DNA of 64,000 nucleotides from Nonomuraea dietziae (lineage in GTDB: Bacteria > Actinomycetota > Actinomycetes > Streptosporangiales > Streptosporangiaceae): positions 496,001 to 560,000 of the forward strand of contig NZ_JACIBV010000001.1 in NCBI RefSeq assembly GCF_014195505.1, read 5' to 3'. This document shows positions 16,974 to 25,569 of the stretch, piece after piece. The number at the start of each line of letters is the position of its first letter. Within the stretch, counting starts at the first letter, position 1. The notes under the pieces are model-generated. The model was not told the DNA's origin. It was given only the letters and a program-made list of their open reading frames with translations, and did no database searches. A program made the translations under genes and the position numbers.

Positions 16974-17020
16974 GACGATCACCTCCGGCCCCGATGGTGC
17001 GTCCCGCTCGGAGCCGATGA

Positions 17021-17047
17021 CAACTTCTGTTGCCATTTCTGGAACAG
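17021..17047. promoter_or_regulatory. Candidate XRE-cupin operator, first module
   Basis: The 84-base divergent gap holds CAACTTCTGTTG (17021-17032) followed by TTGCCATTTCTGGAA (17030-17044). The same position in the paralogous module has TTGCCGATCTGGCAA. The shared pattern TTGCC-N5/6-GG(C)AA next to both regulator starts suggests a common operator. Confidence 0.4.
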
Positions 17048-17057
17048 CGGAGGTGGA

Positions 17058-17666
17058 ATGGGACCCATGGAACAGCAGCCCTCGATAAGCGCCACGCTGG
17101 CTCAGGTCGGCGCCCGCCTCAGGCGCATACGCACGCAGCGTGGTGTGTCCCTGTCCGCACTGGCCGAGGCCACCGGCATCAGCAAGAGCACGCTCTCGCG
17201 GCTGGAGTCGAACCAGCGCCGCCCCAGCCTGGAACTTCTGCTGCCGATCGCGCAGGCGCACCAGGTGCCACTGGACGAGCTGGTCGGCGCGCCGGAGGTC
17301 GGCGACCCGCGCGTTCGCTGCAAGCCCCTCGTCCGCAACGGGCGGACCGTACTGCCCCTGACCACCCAGCCGGGGCCCCTGCAGGCGTGGAAGTCGATCA
17401 TCCCTGCCGAGCAGAACCAGCCGCGGCCGGTCACGCACGAAGGCTACGAATGGATGTACGTCCTGTCCGGACGCGTGCGGCTCATCGTGGCCGACCACGA
17501 CGTGATCATGGGACCTGGCGAGGCCGCCGAGTTCGACACCCGCCTGCCGCACTGGTTCGGGCCGGCGGGTGACACGCCCGTGGAGGTCCTCAACCTGTTC
17601 GGCCGCCAGGGCGAACGCATGCACGTGCGCGCCAAACCCCGCGCCCGCCAGGACACAGCCTCCTAG
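17058..17666 (+). CDS. XRE-family regulator with C-terminal cupin domain
   Basis: A 202-aa protein with an N-terminal XRE helix-turn-helix (GVSLSALAEATGISKSTLSR, then LESNQRRPSLELLLPIA) and a C-terminal cupin with HEGYEWMYVLSGRVRLIV and FDTRLPHWFG. Such regulators bind a small ligand or metal in the cupin barrel. GGAGGT lies four bases before ATG 17058 and thirteen before ATG 17067; either may be used. It is divergent from the CPYC flavoprotein operon and is its likely repressor or activator. Its paralog at 32931 sits in the same arrangement. Confidence 0.9.
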   Translation: MGPMEQQPSISATLAQVGARLRRIRTQRGVSLSALAEATGISKSTLSRLESNQRRPSLELLLPIAQAHQVPLDELVGAPEVGDPRVRCKPLVRNGRTVLPLTTQPGPLQAWKSIIPAEQNQPRPVTHEGYEWMYVLSGRVRLIVADHDVIMGPGEAAEFDTRLPHWFGPAGDTPVEVLNLFGRQGERMHVRAKPRARQDTAS

Positions 17667-17702
17667 CGCGGCGCGGCTCGGCTTGCGCCATAGTCAGATC
17701 AT

Positions 17703-17718
17703 CGGTATATATCGACCG
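17703..17718. promoter_or_regulatory. A/T-rich PadR-type operator and -10 region
   Basis: CGGTATATATCGACCG lies directly before the PadR start at 17720. The TATATC/CGATATA core resembles PadR-like boxes in actinobacteria and would also serve as a -10, leaving almost no leader. Evidence is positional and by motif only. Confidence 0.45.
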
Positions 17719-17719
17719 C

Positions 17720-18073
17720 ATGAAGAACAGATCGATGCAGGAACCGACGTTCTTGATCCTGACGGCCCTTGCGGCAGGGCCCCAGCACGGCTACGGCATC
17801 ATCACCGATGTCCTGGAGATCTCCGGTGAGCGGGTGCGGCTGCGCGCCGGCACCTTGTACGCCGCGCTCGACCGGCTCCAGGGCGAGAGGCTGATCGAGA
17901 CCGACCACGAGGAGGTCGTGGACGGCAGGGCCCGGCGCTACTACCGGCTCACCACCGAGGGCGCGGCCCGACTGTCCGCGGAGGCCGAACGCCTGCGCAG
18001 GAACGCCGACACCGCCGCCGCGCGGCTGCGTCGCGGCCCGGCCGCTCGCCCGTCCCTCGGCGGCGCCTCGTGA
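17720..18073 (+). CDS. PadR family transcriptional regulator
   Basis: A 117-aa winged-helix regulator with the PadR pattern EPTFLILTALAAGPQHGYGI, then LRAGTLYAALDRLQGERLIE and YYRLTTEGAARLS. These proteins repress membrane or efflux genes and respond to small hydrophobic ligands. The ATG follows an A/T-rich operator-like element directly, so the message is probably leaderless or nearly so. Its stop overlaps the next GTG by four bases, tying it to the membrane protein downstream. Confidence 0.9.
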   Translation: MKNRSMQEPTFLILTALAAGPQHGYGIITDVLEISGERVRLRAGTLYAALDRLQGERLIETDHEEVVDGRARRYYRLTTEGAARLSAEAERLRRNADTAAARLRRGPAARPSLGGAS

Positions 18074-18990
18074 CCGCGCTGGAACGGCGCTACCGCCGGT
18101 TGCTCACCTGGTACCCCAAGGACCACCGGGCGCGGCACGAGGAGGAGATGCTGGCCGTGCTGCTGGCGGCCTCGACTCCGGGCCAGAGCAGCCCGGCCTG
18201 GCGCGACGCGTTCGACCTGGCGCGCGGCGGCCTGGCGATCCGGGCGCGCCGGGCCGCGTCGCCAGGGTCGCGGCGGCACTGGCGGGCCGCCGCCGGCCTG
18301 GCAGCCGTCCTCGCCCCTCTCGTGTTGTTCGGCGCCGGCCTGTTCCGCGCCGCCGCCAACGCCGACCGGTCCGCCTTCGACCTGGCCCTCCCGGCGCTCG
18401 CATACGCCCTGCCGTACGGGCTGGTGGTGCTGCTGGCCTGGCTGGGGCGGCGCCGGGCGGCGATCGCCTGCGCGTGGGCCATGGTGGCGCTGCACGCGGG
18501 GGAACGGCTCACCCTGCTGTTGTCCCTGCCCGAAGAGGTCGTCGTGATCGCCGAAGTGACGGTCGTGGTGGGCGAGGTCCTCATCGTCGCCGGGTGGCCG
18601 CTCATCGCCGCCGGCATGCTGCTGTCCGTCCTGCCGGCGTGCGTCTGCGCGGCGATGCTGACCCTCGCGCCGTCGCACGGTCCCGAACCTGTGGGGTCCC
18701 GGCGATTGGCGGCCTGGGCGGGCGGGGTGCTGGGCGCGTGCGTCGTGGGCGCCCTGCTGCCCAAGGTCCTCGGGACCGTTCTCGTACTGGCCGCCTTCGG
18801 TACGGTGGCCGTGCTGGCGCTGCGCTCCTCTGCCGGCCGCCGGACGGCCGCCATCCTGACGCCGTTCCTCGTCGTCGTTGTCATGCCGTCGTGGTTCACC
18901 GGCCTGGCCAGCCTGCCGGCGGTCACCGTCGCGACGGCGGCGCTGCTCGGTGTCACGGCGTGGCTGGCCCGCACGGCGGAACCCGCCTGA
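18070..18990 (+). CDS. Multi-span membrane protein coupled to PadR
   Basis: A 306-aa protein starting MTALERRYRRLLTWYPKDHR, with the conserved ARHEEEMLAVLL stretch often found in actinobacterial proteins encoded next to PadR regulators, followed by about eight membrane spans. The soluble head resembles permease-prefix domains. It starts with GTG inside the PadR stop (GTGA). No transport motif is visible, so its role is unknown; its PadR coupling suggests envelope stress or drug response. Confidence 0.8.
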   Translation: MTALERRYRRLLTWYPKDHRARHEEEMLAVLLAASTPGQSSPAWRDAFDLARGGLAIRARRAASPGSRRHWRAAAGLAAVLAPLVLFGAGLFRAAANADRSAFDLALPALAYALPYGLVVLLAWLGRRRAAIACAWAMVALHAGERLTLLLSLPEEVVVIAEVTVVVGEVLIVAGWPLIAAGMLLSVLPACVCAAMLTLAPSHGPEPVGSRRLAAWAGGVLGACVVGALLPKVLGTVLVLAAFGTVAVLALRSSAGRRTAAILTPFLVVVVMPSWFTGLASLPAVTVATAALLGVTAWLARTAEPA

Positions 18991-19057
18991 CGCCCTCCGG
19001 CGCCGTCCGTCTCCTGGGGCAGCAAGAGCCTGCCGCAAGGTACCGAGGCGCTCGCGA

Positions 19058-19564
19058 TCAGGCGGATTTTTCGAGCGCCGCGGCGTACGCGGAGTCCATG
19101 CGGGCGCGTACGGTGGGTCCTTCCGGCGGTGGTCGGCGCCGCGCCTGTGATCCGAGGTGGGTCTCGCGTAGTTCGTCCATGTACGCCTCCCATAGTGGGG
19201 CTCCACCGCTGACGAGCACCCGCGCGCGGGCGGCGAACTCGTCGGCCACCTCAAGATGTTCGATTCCCCATGCGCTGAGCTGGGCGAAGACCGGGACCAG
19301 CTGGATGGCCTGCTCGGTCAGGGAGTAGATGCTCTTCTGCTTGTGGGTGGGGTCGTCGCTCTTGGTGAGCAGGCCGTGTTCGACGAGCGTGGCGAGCCGG
19401 TCGGCGAGGATGTTGCTGGAGATCCGCTCCGGGCCGGCGAGCAGCTCACGGAAGTGGCGGGCGCCGACGAAGATCACGTCACGCAGGACGAGCAGCGTCC
19501 AGCGGTCGCCGAAGATCTCCAGTGACAGGTTGACCGGACACCTCGACCGGACGTCCCTCCGCAT
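19058..19564 (-). CDS. HxlR-type winged-helix regulator
   Basis: A 168-aa regulator with the HxlR core: CPVNLSLEIFGDRWTLLVLR, then FRELLAGPERISSNILADRL and YSLTEQAIQLVPVF. A single Cys (Cys9) in the CPVN motif is the conserved redox or electrophile sensor site seen in HxlR members such as HypR and QorR. A C-terminal extension of about 50 residues is unusual for the family. It is divergent from the DUF899 gene, with repeated operator-like sequence between them (19592-19661). Confidence 0.88.
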   Translation of the reverse strand: MRRDVRSRCPVNLSLEIFGDRWTLLVLRDVIFVGARHFRELLAGPERISSNILADRLATLVEHGLLTKSDDPTHKQKSIYSLTEQAIQLVPVFAQLSAWGIEHLEVADEFAARARVLVSGGAPLWEAYMDELRETHLGSQARRRPPPEGPTVRARMDSAYAAALEKSA

Positions 19565-19591
19565 GGATCCACCTCCGACTCCATTGTCGAA

Positions 19592-19661
19592 CTGGTTGTG
19601 TTCTTGTACCAGCTTTCCCTAGGCTGGAAGTGGTTGCAAAACAATAGTGGTTGTGTTTTGC
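19592..19661. promoter_or_regulatory. HxlR operator region
   Basis: Two GGTTGTGTT copies (19594-19602 and 19649-19657) occur in the divergent gap. The first lies in a CTGGT...ACCAG inverted repeat (19592-19612); the second overlaps a repeat with perfect seven-base arms GCAAAAC (19636-19642) and GTTTTGC (19655-19661). Multiple sites are common for HxlR regulators. Confidence 0.5.
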
Positions 19662-19767
19662 CAGCGAAGCAACTGAGGGGGCAGGCCAGGCGGGAACAGC
19701 ACGAGGAACCAGGCTGTCGCCTCGGCGGACGGGAGAACGGGCATGACCACGGTGAGAGGAGACAGCC

Positions 19768-20598
19768 ATGGAGAAGGACACGACGAACCACAGCGGGCCC
19801 TCCGGCTGCTGCGCGGGGTCAGCCTCGCCGCCGTCGGCCACTGTCGGCGCCACGGCCGGCGCCACCGACGCACCGGGCCTGCCCGCGGCCGTCGACCGGG
19901 CCACCTTCCAGGCCGAGCTGGACAGGCTGCGGGCTCGGGAGAAGGCGCACACCAGGGAAGGTGACGCGATCGCCGCGGCCCGGCGTCGCCTGCCCATGGT
20001 CGAGGTGGACGCCGGCATCGCGCTGATCGGCCCCAACGGGCCGACCACCCTGCTCGACGCGTTCGAAGGGCGCAGGCAGCTCATCGCCTACTACTTCATG
20101 TGGTACCCCGGGAACCCCGCGGCCGAGCAGTGCGAAGGCTGTACGTGGTGCGCCACCCAGGTCGCGGAGCTGTCCTACCTTCATTCCCGCGACATCACCT
20201 ACGCGGTCTTCTGCCAGGGGCCCTACGACGAAAGCGCCCGCTACCGCGACTTCATGGGCTGGGACGTGCCGTGGTACTCGGCACAAGACTCCCTCGACAC
20301 GCTCCTCGTCGGACGCCACATCGGCCTGATGCACCTCGTGTGCTACGTACGGGACGGCGATCGCGTCTTCGAGACCTACTGGACGACCCGCCGCGGCGTA
20401 GAGGTGATGGACTACAGCTACGCGCTCATGGACCTCACCGTGTACGGACGCCAGGAGCCGCAGGAGGACTCGCCTCCCGGCTGGCCACAACCGTGGGGGG
20501 CCGGCTCCGGCCACGTCACGCGGATCAACGGACGCCCCATCGCCCAGTGGTCGCGCCTCGAGGCCGGCCGCTCCGACGACCTCACGGCCGGGCCCTGA
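19768..20598 (+). CDS. DUF899 thioredoxin-like protein
   Basis: A 276-aa protein of the DUF899 family. The core shows LIAYYFMWYPGNPAAEQCEG, then CTWCATQVAELSYLHSRDIT and FMGWDVPWYSAQDS; the CEGCTWC cluster is the conserved Cys region of this thioredoxin-fold group. The C-terminal WPQPWGAGSGHVTRINGRPI is also typical. Its reaction is not established; a redox role is likely from the fold. GAGGAG lies upstream of the ATG. It faces an HxlR regulator whose Cys-containing core often senses electrophiles, so both probably belong to an electrophile response. Confidence 0.85.
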   Translation: MEKDTTNHSGPSGCCAGSASPPSATVGATAGATDAPGLPAAVDRATFQAELDRLRAREKAHTREGDAIAAARRRLPMVEVDAGIALIGPNGPTTLLDAFEGRRQLIAYYFMWYPGNPAAEQCEGCTWCATQVAELSYLHSRDITYAVFCQGPYDESARYRDFMGWDVPWYSAQDSLDTLLVGRHIGLMHLVCYVRDGDRVFETYWTTRRGVEVMDYSYALMDLTVYGRQEPQEDSPPGWPQPWGAGSGHVTRINGRPIAQWSRLEAGRSDDLTAGP

Positions 20599-20656
20599 TC
20601 GTCGGTGGGGAAGAGTGCCCCTCAATGTCGAGCGCAGGAAACCAGTCCCCGCAAGC

Positions 20657-21253
20657 TCAGTCGGTGTACCAGGTCTTGTAGTAGTCGCACGACCAGTAGC
20701 CCCAGACCTTGAGCTTGAAGCACGTGCGGAACCACCGGGAACCCCAGTTGTTGATCGCGGGCGTCGTCACGCTGGACTTGCCGGAGGCGATCGTGCGGTG
20801 GCAGTAGCGCCAGGTCCTCCTGTTGTCGTCCGACCAGTCGAGTGTCACGACGTCGCCGGGCTTGAGATTGCTGCCCCACACCCAGTAGATGCGTTCGTGG
20901 CGCTTGGTGTTGCGGTTGTAGTAGACGCGGTTCTTGCTCGTGTACAGCCGCGCGGCGCCAGCTCCCGCCTGCACGCCGCCCCGGTACCAACGGTCCGATT
21001 CGCGGGGGACGTACGGGTAGGGGTTGATGTTGGGCCCGCACGAGCCTCCGATGGGTCCGGCGGCGGCCTGGACGCCGACCTGGGTCTCCTCCGGCACGAG
21101 GAAGTCCGTCGTCTCGGGGTCGGGCGTGACGGGATCCATGGTCATCGCGCTGTCGGGATCCAGGGGGACGGGGTCCGCGGCGGCGCCCCCGCCGAGCGTG
21201 GTGGCCAGGACGAGTGCCAGGATGCCCGCGGTGCGGCATAACCGGTTGACCAT
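20657..21253 (-). CDS. Secreted protein with Trp/Tyr/Cys-rich C-terminus
   Basis: A 198-aa protein with a signal peptide (cleavage near AAADP, residue 26), an acidic Pro/Asp/Thr linker, and a mature C-terminal domain dense in Tyr, Trp and basic residues with four Cys (SCGPNINPYPYVP, WRYCHRTI, FRTCFKLKVWGYWSCDYY). The domain looks like an extracellular beta-sandwich binding module. I do not recognise the family. The ATG has AAAGG upstream. It is convergent with the DUF899 gene. Confidence 0.75.
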   Translation of the reverse strand: MVNRLCRTAGILALVLATTLGGGAAADPVPLDPDSAMTMDPVTPDPETTDFLVPEETQVGVQAAAGPIGGSCGPNINPYPYVPRESDRWYRGGVQAGAGAARLYTSKNRVYYNRNTKRHERIYWVWGSNLKPGDVVTLDWSDDNRRTWRYCHRTIASGKSSVTTPAINNWGSRWFRTCFKLKVWGYWSCDYYKTWYTD

Positions 21254-21484
21254 GAGCGCATACCTTTCCGTTGGTCCACGAGGGCGACCATGCGGACGGC
21301 CGGCCCCACGACGAAAGTAGCCATCAGCCGTTTCTCGGTCGTCAGCCGCTGATGCGACTTTTCGCTTCCACCGATCGCGGTAGCGCGCCTCTGCCATCAA
21401 CCGGCCGTGGTACTGCGCACACCGGCTTCGTCGTCGGCGGAGAACTGATGGATCATGGAGGCGCTGCCGTACAGGCTGGGCGTC

Positions 21485-22028
21485 ATGACGGAAGGCGACC
21501 TCGGGTCGGCGGCGACGACAGGGGAGGTCCGGCGGCTGTTGGACGCCGGCGCGTCCCCGGATGAACCAGACGAGAACGGCAGCACGGCCCCTGTATCGGG
21601 CCGCTCTGCAGGGAAACGTGGACCTCGTGCGGACGCTGCCGGCGGCAGGCGCCGATCCCGATCGGGAAAGCGGGGGCGACAGCGAGGGGCTGCCAGTGCT
21701 GGCGCCGGCCGCCGAGAACGCCCCACCGCAGGCGCAGATCACCGTGCGCCGCGAGGAGTCCGAAGGAGGCGACGTGCGGATCGTGGCCGAGGTTCGCGAC
21801 GACACGGGCGACCTCAATATGTCGCGGCAGCTCGGCACCGGCCACGCCGAGATCGTCCGCCTCCTGGAGGCCGGGACAGCCGGCCCAGCTCTCCTTGACC
21901 GCACGCTCGGCTGCTTCGCCGACGGCACTCGGAGAGGAGACGCGACATCGGCGCCCTCGCAGCCGCCCCGGGTGAGCGGCCGAGGGCGATCGTGCCAGGG
22001 CGGCCGTCCTCCGCATTCCCGCTCCTGA
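21485..22028 (+). pseudogene. Ankyrin-repeat protein, frameshifted and decayed
   Basis: The first frame (ATG 21485) reads MTEGDLGSAATTGEVRRLLD, then AGASPDEPDENGSTA, an ankyrin repeat. The match then continues in the +1 frame as LYRAALQGNVDLVRTL and GADPDRE, and later GHAEIVRLLEAG. The switch is explained by one extra C in the run CCCC at 21588-21591; with CCC the codons give NGSTALYRAA. Between the repeats lies unrelated sequence. Either a true pseudogene or a base-call error in a C run, but the missing middle repeats favour decay. Confidence 0.65.
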
Positions 22029-22197
22029 CGCTGCCGCCCTCACCCGGGCGGCTCCGCACGTGGAGGTGGGGGTCGCGGCACCTTCGAATGCCGGGCATCC
22101 TAGAGGGAGCGCGACTGGCGGCAAGAGGATGGAATCGACCATCGGGGAGCTCGTCGTGGAAGCCGACCGCCTGGGCGACCACTCCACGAGGAGACGT

Positions 22198-23064
22198 ATG
22201 TCCAGCACACGCCTGCTGCCCGGCGGTCCGGTCGCCGAGAGCGTACTCAACGACGTGGCCGCCCGCGCCGCCGTACTGACAGAGAAGGGCGTCACCCCGT
22301 CTCTGGCCACCATCCTCGTCGGCGACGACGACGCCAGCGCCGGTTACATCCGCATCAAGCAGCGTCAGGCCGCCGAGCTCGGCTTCGACTCCCCGCACAC
22401 GCACCTGCCCGCCGACGCCACCCAGGCCGACCTGCACGCCGCCATCGCCGCCTACAACGACGACCCGACGGTGCATGGGCTGCTGGTGCAGTACCCCGTG
22501 CCAGGGCACCTCGACTACGACGCCGCGCTCCAGGCCATGGACCCGGACAAGGACGTCGACGGGATGCACCCGCTCAACATGGGCCGTCTGGCCCTCGGCA
22601 TGCCGGGCCCGCTGCCGTGCACGCCGGCGGGCATCGAGGCCCTGCTCGCGTACTACGACATTCCGGTGTCCGGGCGCGAGGTCGTCATCCTCGGCCGCGG
22701 CGCCACCCTCGGACGGCCCCTGGCCATGCTGCTCAGTCAGAAGCGCCCGACGGCCAACGCCGCCGTCACCGTGGTCCACACCGGTGTGCCCGACTGGGCC
22801 CGCTACACCCGGCGAGCCGACATCCTCATCGCCGCGGCGGGCGTGCCGGGCATCATCCAGCCCGAGCACGTCAAGCCGGGCGCGGTCGTGGTCGGCGGCG
22901 GGGTCCGCTACGAGGGCCGCCGCCTGCTGCCGGACGTGGACGAGTCGGTCGAGAGCGTGGCGGGCGCGATCACGCCGCGGGTGGGCGGCGTGGGGCCCAC
23001 CACGGTCGCGATGCTGTTCCGCAACGCCATCACGGCGGCGGAACGCGCGGTGGCGGCCGCCTGA
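22198..23064 (+). CDS. folD: FolD-like methylenetetrahydrofolate dehydrogenase/cyclohydrolase
   Basis: A 288-aa protein with FolD motifs in order: GYIRIKQR (catalytic Tyr and Lys), HGLLVQYPVP, DPDKDVDGMHPLN, PCTPAGIEALL, the NADP loop VVILGRGATLGRPLAMLL, and GGVGPTTVAML. It converts methylenetetrahydrofolate to formyltetrahydrofolate with NADP. GAGGAG lies seven bases before the ATG. The usual VDVG segment reads VVVGGGVRYEG, a divergence. With no folate or purine neighbours it may be a second FolD copy serving a special one-carbon demand rather than the housekeeping one. Confidence 0.88.
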   Translation: MSSTRLLPGGPVAESVLNDVAARAAVLTEKGVTPSLATILVGDDDASAGYIRIKQRQAAELGFDSPHTHLPADATQADLHAAIAAYNDDPTVHGLLVQYPVPGHLDYDAALQAMDPDKDVDGMHPLNMGRLALGMPGPLPCTPAGIEALLAYYDIPVSGREVVILGRGATLGRPLAMLLSQKRPTANAAVTVVHTGVPDWARYTRRADILIAAAGVPGIIQPEHVKPGAVVVGGGVRYEGRRLLPDVDESVESVAGAITPRVGGVGPTTVAMLFRNAITAAERAVAAA

Positions 23065-23261
23065 GCCGCCTGGTGTCCTCCGGCCTGGTGCTGGGGTGGT
23101 CGATCATGTCGGGCACCATCGCCGACCTGGAGGCCGCCGCCCCAGACCCGCAATGAGTGATCTTCCGTGTCCCGTCGGCGGACCGCTCTCCTGGCTGTCC
23201 CCGAACCCGATGTACGAGGGCCGGGTGGGCGTGGCCGGTGCCGGCACGACGGACCCCCATC

Positions 23262-23340
23262 AATCCGTGGACGCCCAGGGGCATCGAGATCCGGGGCGAG
23301 GCGGCGGCGCTGACCGATCACGAGCCGCCCCTGCCCGGTC
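23262..23340 (+). pseudogene. Fragment of a PPOX-class flavin/F420 oxidoreductase (remnant)
   Basis: The frame NPWTPRGIEIRGEAAALTD matches the WRPRGIEIRGxAEAL block of PPOX-class F420-dependent oxidoreductases. No further parts of the family can be found in any frame nearby. The whole interval 23065-23414 otherwise shows no gene I can support. Confidence 0.4.
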
Positions 23341-23414
23341 CGTCTCGAGACCCCGAGCGGGGCCATGACGGCTTCGCGGGGGAGACGCGCAGGAGCGAGC
23401 CCGGCGAGTGTCGC

Positions 23415-24395
23415 TCACGCCTGAGACGTGGTGGCCTGCCGTCCGCCACCCTCGGCGTGCGAGGTGCGGAACGTGCGGCGGTAGGTGTCGGGCGGCACGC
23501 CGACCGTGCGGTTGAAGTGCCGGCGCAGCGTCGTGCCCGTGCCCATGCCGGTGGCTGCCGCGATCGCCTCGACACTGTCGTCGGTGGTCTCCAGCAGTTC
23601 CTGGGCGCGGCGGATCCGCTGGGTCAGCAGCCATTGCAGTGGGGTGGTGCCGGCCACCGACCTGAAAAGGCGGCCCAGGTTGCGCGAGCTCATGGCGGCC
23701 TGGCGGGCCAGGTCCTCCACGGTCAGCGGATGGTCCAGCCGTTCGATCGCCCACGGGAACAGCTCCGCGAGCGGGTGGTTCTCCTGCGCGGGCACCGGTG
23801 AGGTGACGAACTGGGCCTGGCCGCCGGCCCGGTGCGGCGGCACGACCAGCCGGCGAGCGACCGCGTTCGCGACCGCAGAGCCGTGGTCGAGGCGGACGAG
23901 GTGCAGACACAGGTCCATGGCGGCGGCCTTGCCTGCCGAGGTGAGCACGCTGCCGTTGTCCACGTAGAGCACGTCAGGATCGACCTCCACCCGGGGATAG
24001 CGCGTGGCCAGCACCCCGGTGTGCGCCCAGTGAGTCGTCGCGCGCCGCCCGTCCAGCAGGCCGGCTGCGGCCAGCACGAACGCGCCCGTGCAGAGGGCGG
24101 CCACGCGCGCCCCCGCCTGGTGGGCCGCGCGCACCGCGTCGATGAGGTCGCCGGGCGGCTGCGCGTCGACGTCGGCCCGTGCGGGGACGATCACGATGTC
24201 GGCGCTCGCCAGCCGGTCGAGCCCGTAGTCGGGCTCCAGCCGGAACCTCCCGGCCTGTACGACGCCTGGCCCGCAGCCGATGAGGCGGTACCAGGGGCCG
24301 GCCATGCCGGCCGGTGCGGTGCCGAACACCTCGTAGGCCACCGACAGTTCGAAATGCAGCATCCCGTCCGTGACGGCGACCGCGACAGTCCTCAT
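23415..24395 (-). CDS. GlxA-type regulator (DJ-1/PfpI domain plus AraC helix-turn-helix)
   Basis: A 326-aa protein with an N-terminal DJ-1/PfpI domain (ALCTGAFVLAAAGLLDGRRA with the nucleophile-elbow Cys, then TTHWAHTG) and a C-terminal AraC DNA-binding domain (LTVEDLARQAAMSSRNLGRL and AIAAATGMGTGTTLRRHF). Such regulators activate adjacent metabolic genes. It is divergent from the reductase gene starting at 24498, which is its most likely target. A second protein of this type is at 62478. Confidence 0.92.
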   Translation of the reverse strand: MRTVAVAVTDGMLHFELSVAYEVFGTAPAGMAGPWYRLIGCGPGVVQAGRFRLEPDYGLDRLASADIVIVPARADVDAQPPGDLIDAVRAAHQAGARVAALCTGAFVLAAAGLLDGRRATTHWAHTGVLATRYPRVEVDPDVLYVDNGSVLTSAGKAAAMDLCLHLVRLDHGSAVANAVARRLVVPPHRAGGQAQFVTSPVPAQENHPLAELFPWAIERLDHPLTVEDLARQAAMSSRNLGRLFRSVAGTTPLQWLLTQRIRRAQELLETTDDSVEAIAAATGMGTGTTLRRHFNRTVGVPPDTYRRTFRTSHAEGGGRQATTSQA

Positions 24396-24497
24396 GTCCG
24401 GAATTGTACGACGTATGGCGTTCCAGACACTCGCGAGGAAGGACCGCTGCTGCCATGCTTTGCTCTCAGCAGTGGAACAACTGAGCACAGTGGGGAA

Positions 24498-25532
24498 ATG
24501 ATGAGTTCAGGTCAGACGGTCGCGGTCTTCGGCGCGTATGGGCACACCGGCCGCTTCGTGGTGGCGGAGCTACGGGATCGCGGGTTCGTCCCGGTCCTCT
24601 CCGGCCGCGACGCCGGGAAGCTGGAAGAGCTGGCGGCGTCCTTTCCGGGGCTCGAGGTCCGGCCCGCGTCGGTCGACGATCCGGCGTCGCTCGACCGCGC
24701 GCTGGCCGGCACGGCAGCTGTGATCAACAGCGCTGGGCCCTTCGCCGCGACGGCCGCCCCGGTGATCGAGGCGGCGCTACGCGCCGGCATCCCGTACGTG
24801 GACGTGGCGGCCGAGATCGAGGCCAACGCCGACACGTTCGCGCACTTCGCCGAGCCCGCCCACGCCGCCGGGGTCGTGATCGTCCCCGCGATGGCCTTCT
24901 TCGGCGGTCTCGGCGACCTGCTGGCCACCGTCGCGATGGGCGACTGGACCGCCGCCGACGAGGCGCACGTCGCGTACGCGCTGAGCAGCTGGCACCCCAC
25001 CACGGGGACGCGCGACGCGGGGACGGTCTCCCGGGAACGGCGGGACGGCCGGCGGGTCCGCTTCACCAACGGGAAGCTGGAGTACCACCAGGACGCTCTG
25101 CCGTCCCTGAAGTGGACGTTTCCCGAGCCGGTGGGCGTCCGGCCCGTCTTCGGGGAGTTCAGCATGGCCGACGTCGTCACGATCCCCAGCCACCTGGCGA
25201 TCCCCGAGGTGCGCTCGTACATGACGGTCGAGGCGGTCGAGGACCTGTCGGCCCCGGACACGCCGGCGCCGACGGCGGCCGACGAGCGCGGACGCTCCGA
25301 CCAGACGTTCCTCGTCGATGTCGTCGTGCGCTCCGGCGACATGGAACGGCGCGCCACAGCGAGCGGCCAGGACATCTACGCCATCAGCGCGCCGCTCGCG
25401 GTGGAGGCGGTCCGCCGCATCCTCACCGGTCAGACCAGGACGACCGGGGTCGCCTCCGCTGGAGAGATCTTCGACGCGGCCGACTTCCTCCGCGCGCTGT
25501 CCGCGCACCTGTCGTTCGAACTGCGTCAGTAA
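24498..25532 (+). CDS. Saccharopine-dehydrogenase-like NADP-binding oxidoreductase
   Basis: A 344-aa protein with an N-terminal Rossmann fold AVFGAYGHTGRFVVAELRDR, the segment AVINSAGPFAATAAPVIEAA, and YVDVAAEIEAN, typical of the saccharopine dehydrogenase NADP-binding family and trans-acting enoyl reductases. ATG 24498 follows GGGGAA; ATG 24501 is equivalent. It has no obvious pathway partner, but faces the GlxA-type regulator across 102 bases. Confidence 0.82.
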   Translation: MMSSGQTVAVFGAYGHTGRFVVAELRDRGFVPVLSGRDAGKLEELAASFPGLEVRPASVDDPASLDRALAGTAAVINSAGPFAATAAPVIEAALRAGIPYVDVAAEIEANADTFAHFAEPAHAAGVVIVPAMAFFGGLGDLLATVAMGDWTAADEAHVAYALSSWHPTTGTRDAGTVSRERRDGRRVRFTNGKLEYHQDALPSLKWTFPEPVGVRPVFGEFSMADVVTIPSHLAIPEVRSYMTVEAVEDLSAPDTPAPTAADERGRSDQTFLVDVVVRSGDMERRATASGQDIYAISAPLAVEAVRRILTGQTRTTGVASAGEIFDAADFLRALSAHLSFELRQ

Positions 25533-25569
25533 CCGCTGGGCGGGGGTCCTGGGAGCTCCTGGCGTCCGG

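Noticed and set aside
15903..17057. N-terminal extension of the first XRE-cupin gene
   Set aside because: It is antisense to the CPYC flavoprotein; the real protein starts at the helix-turn-helix after GGAGGT.
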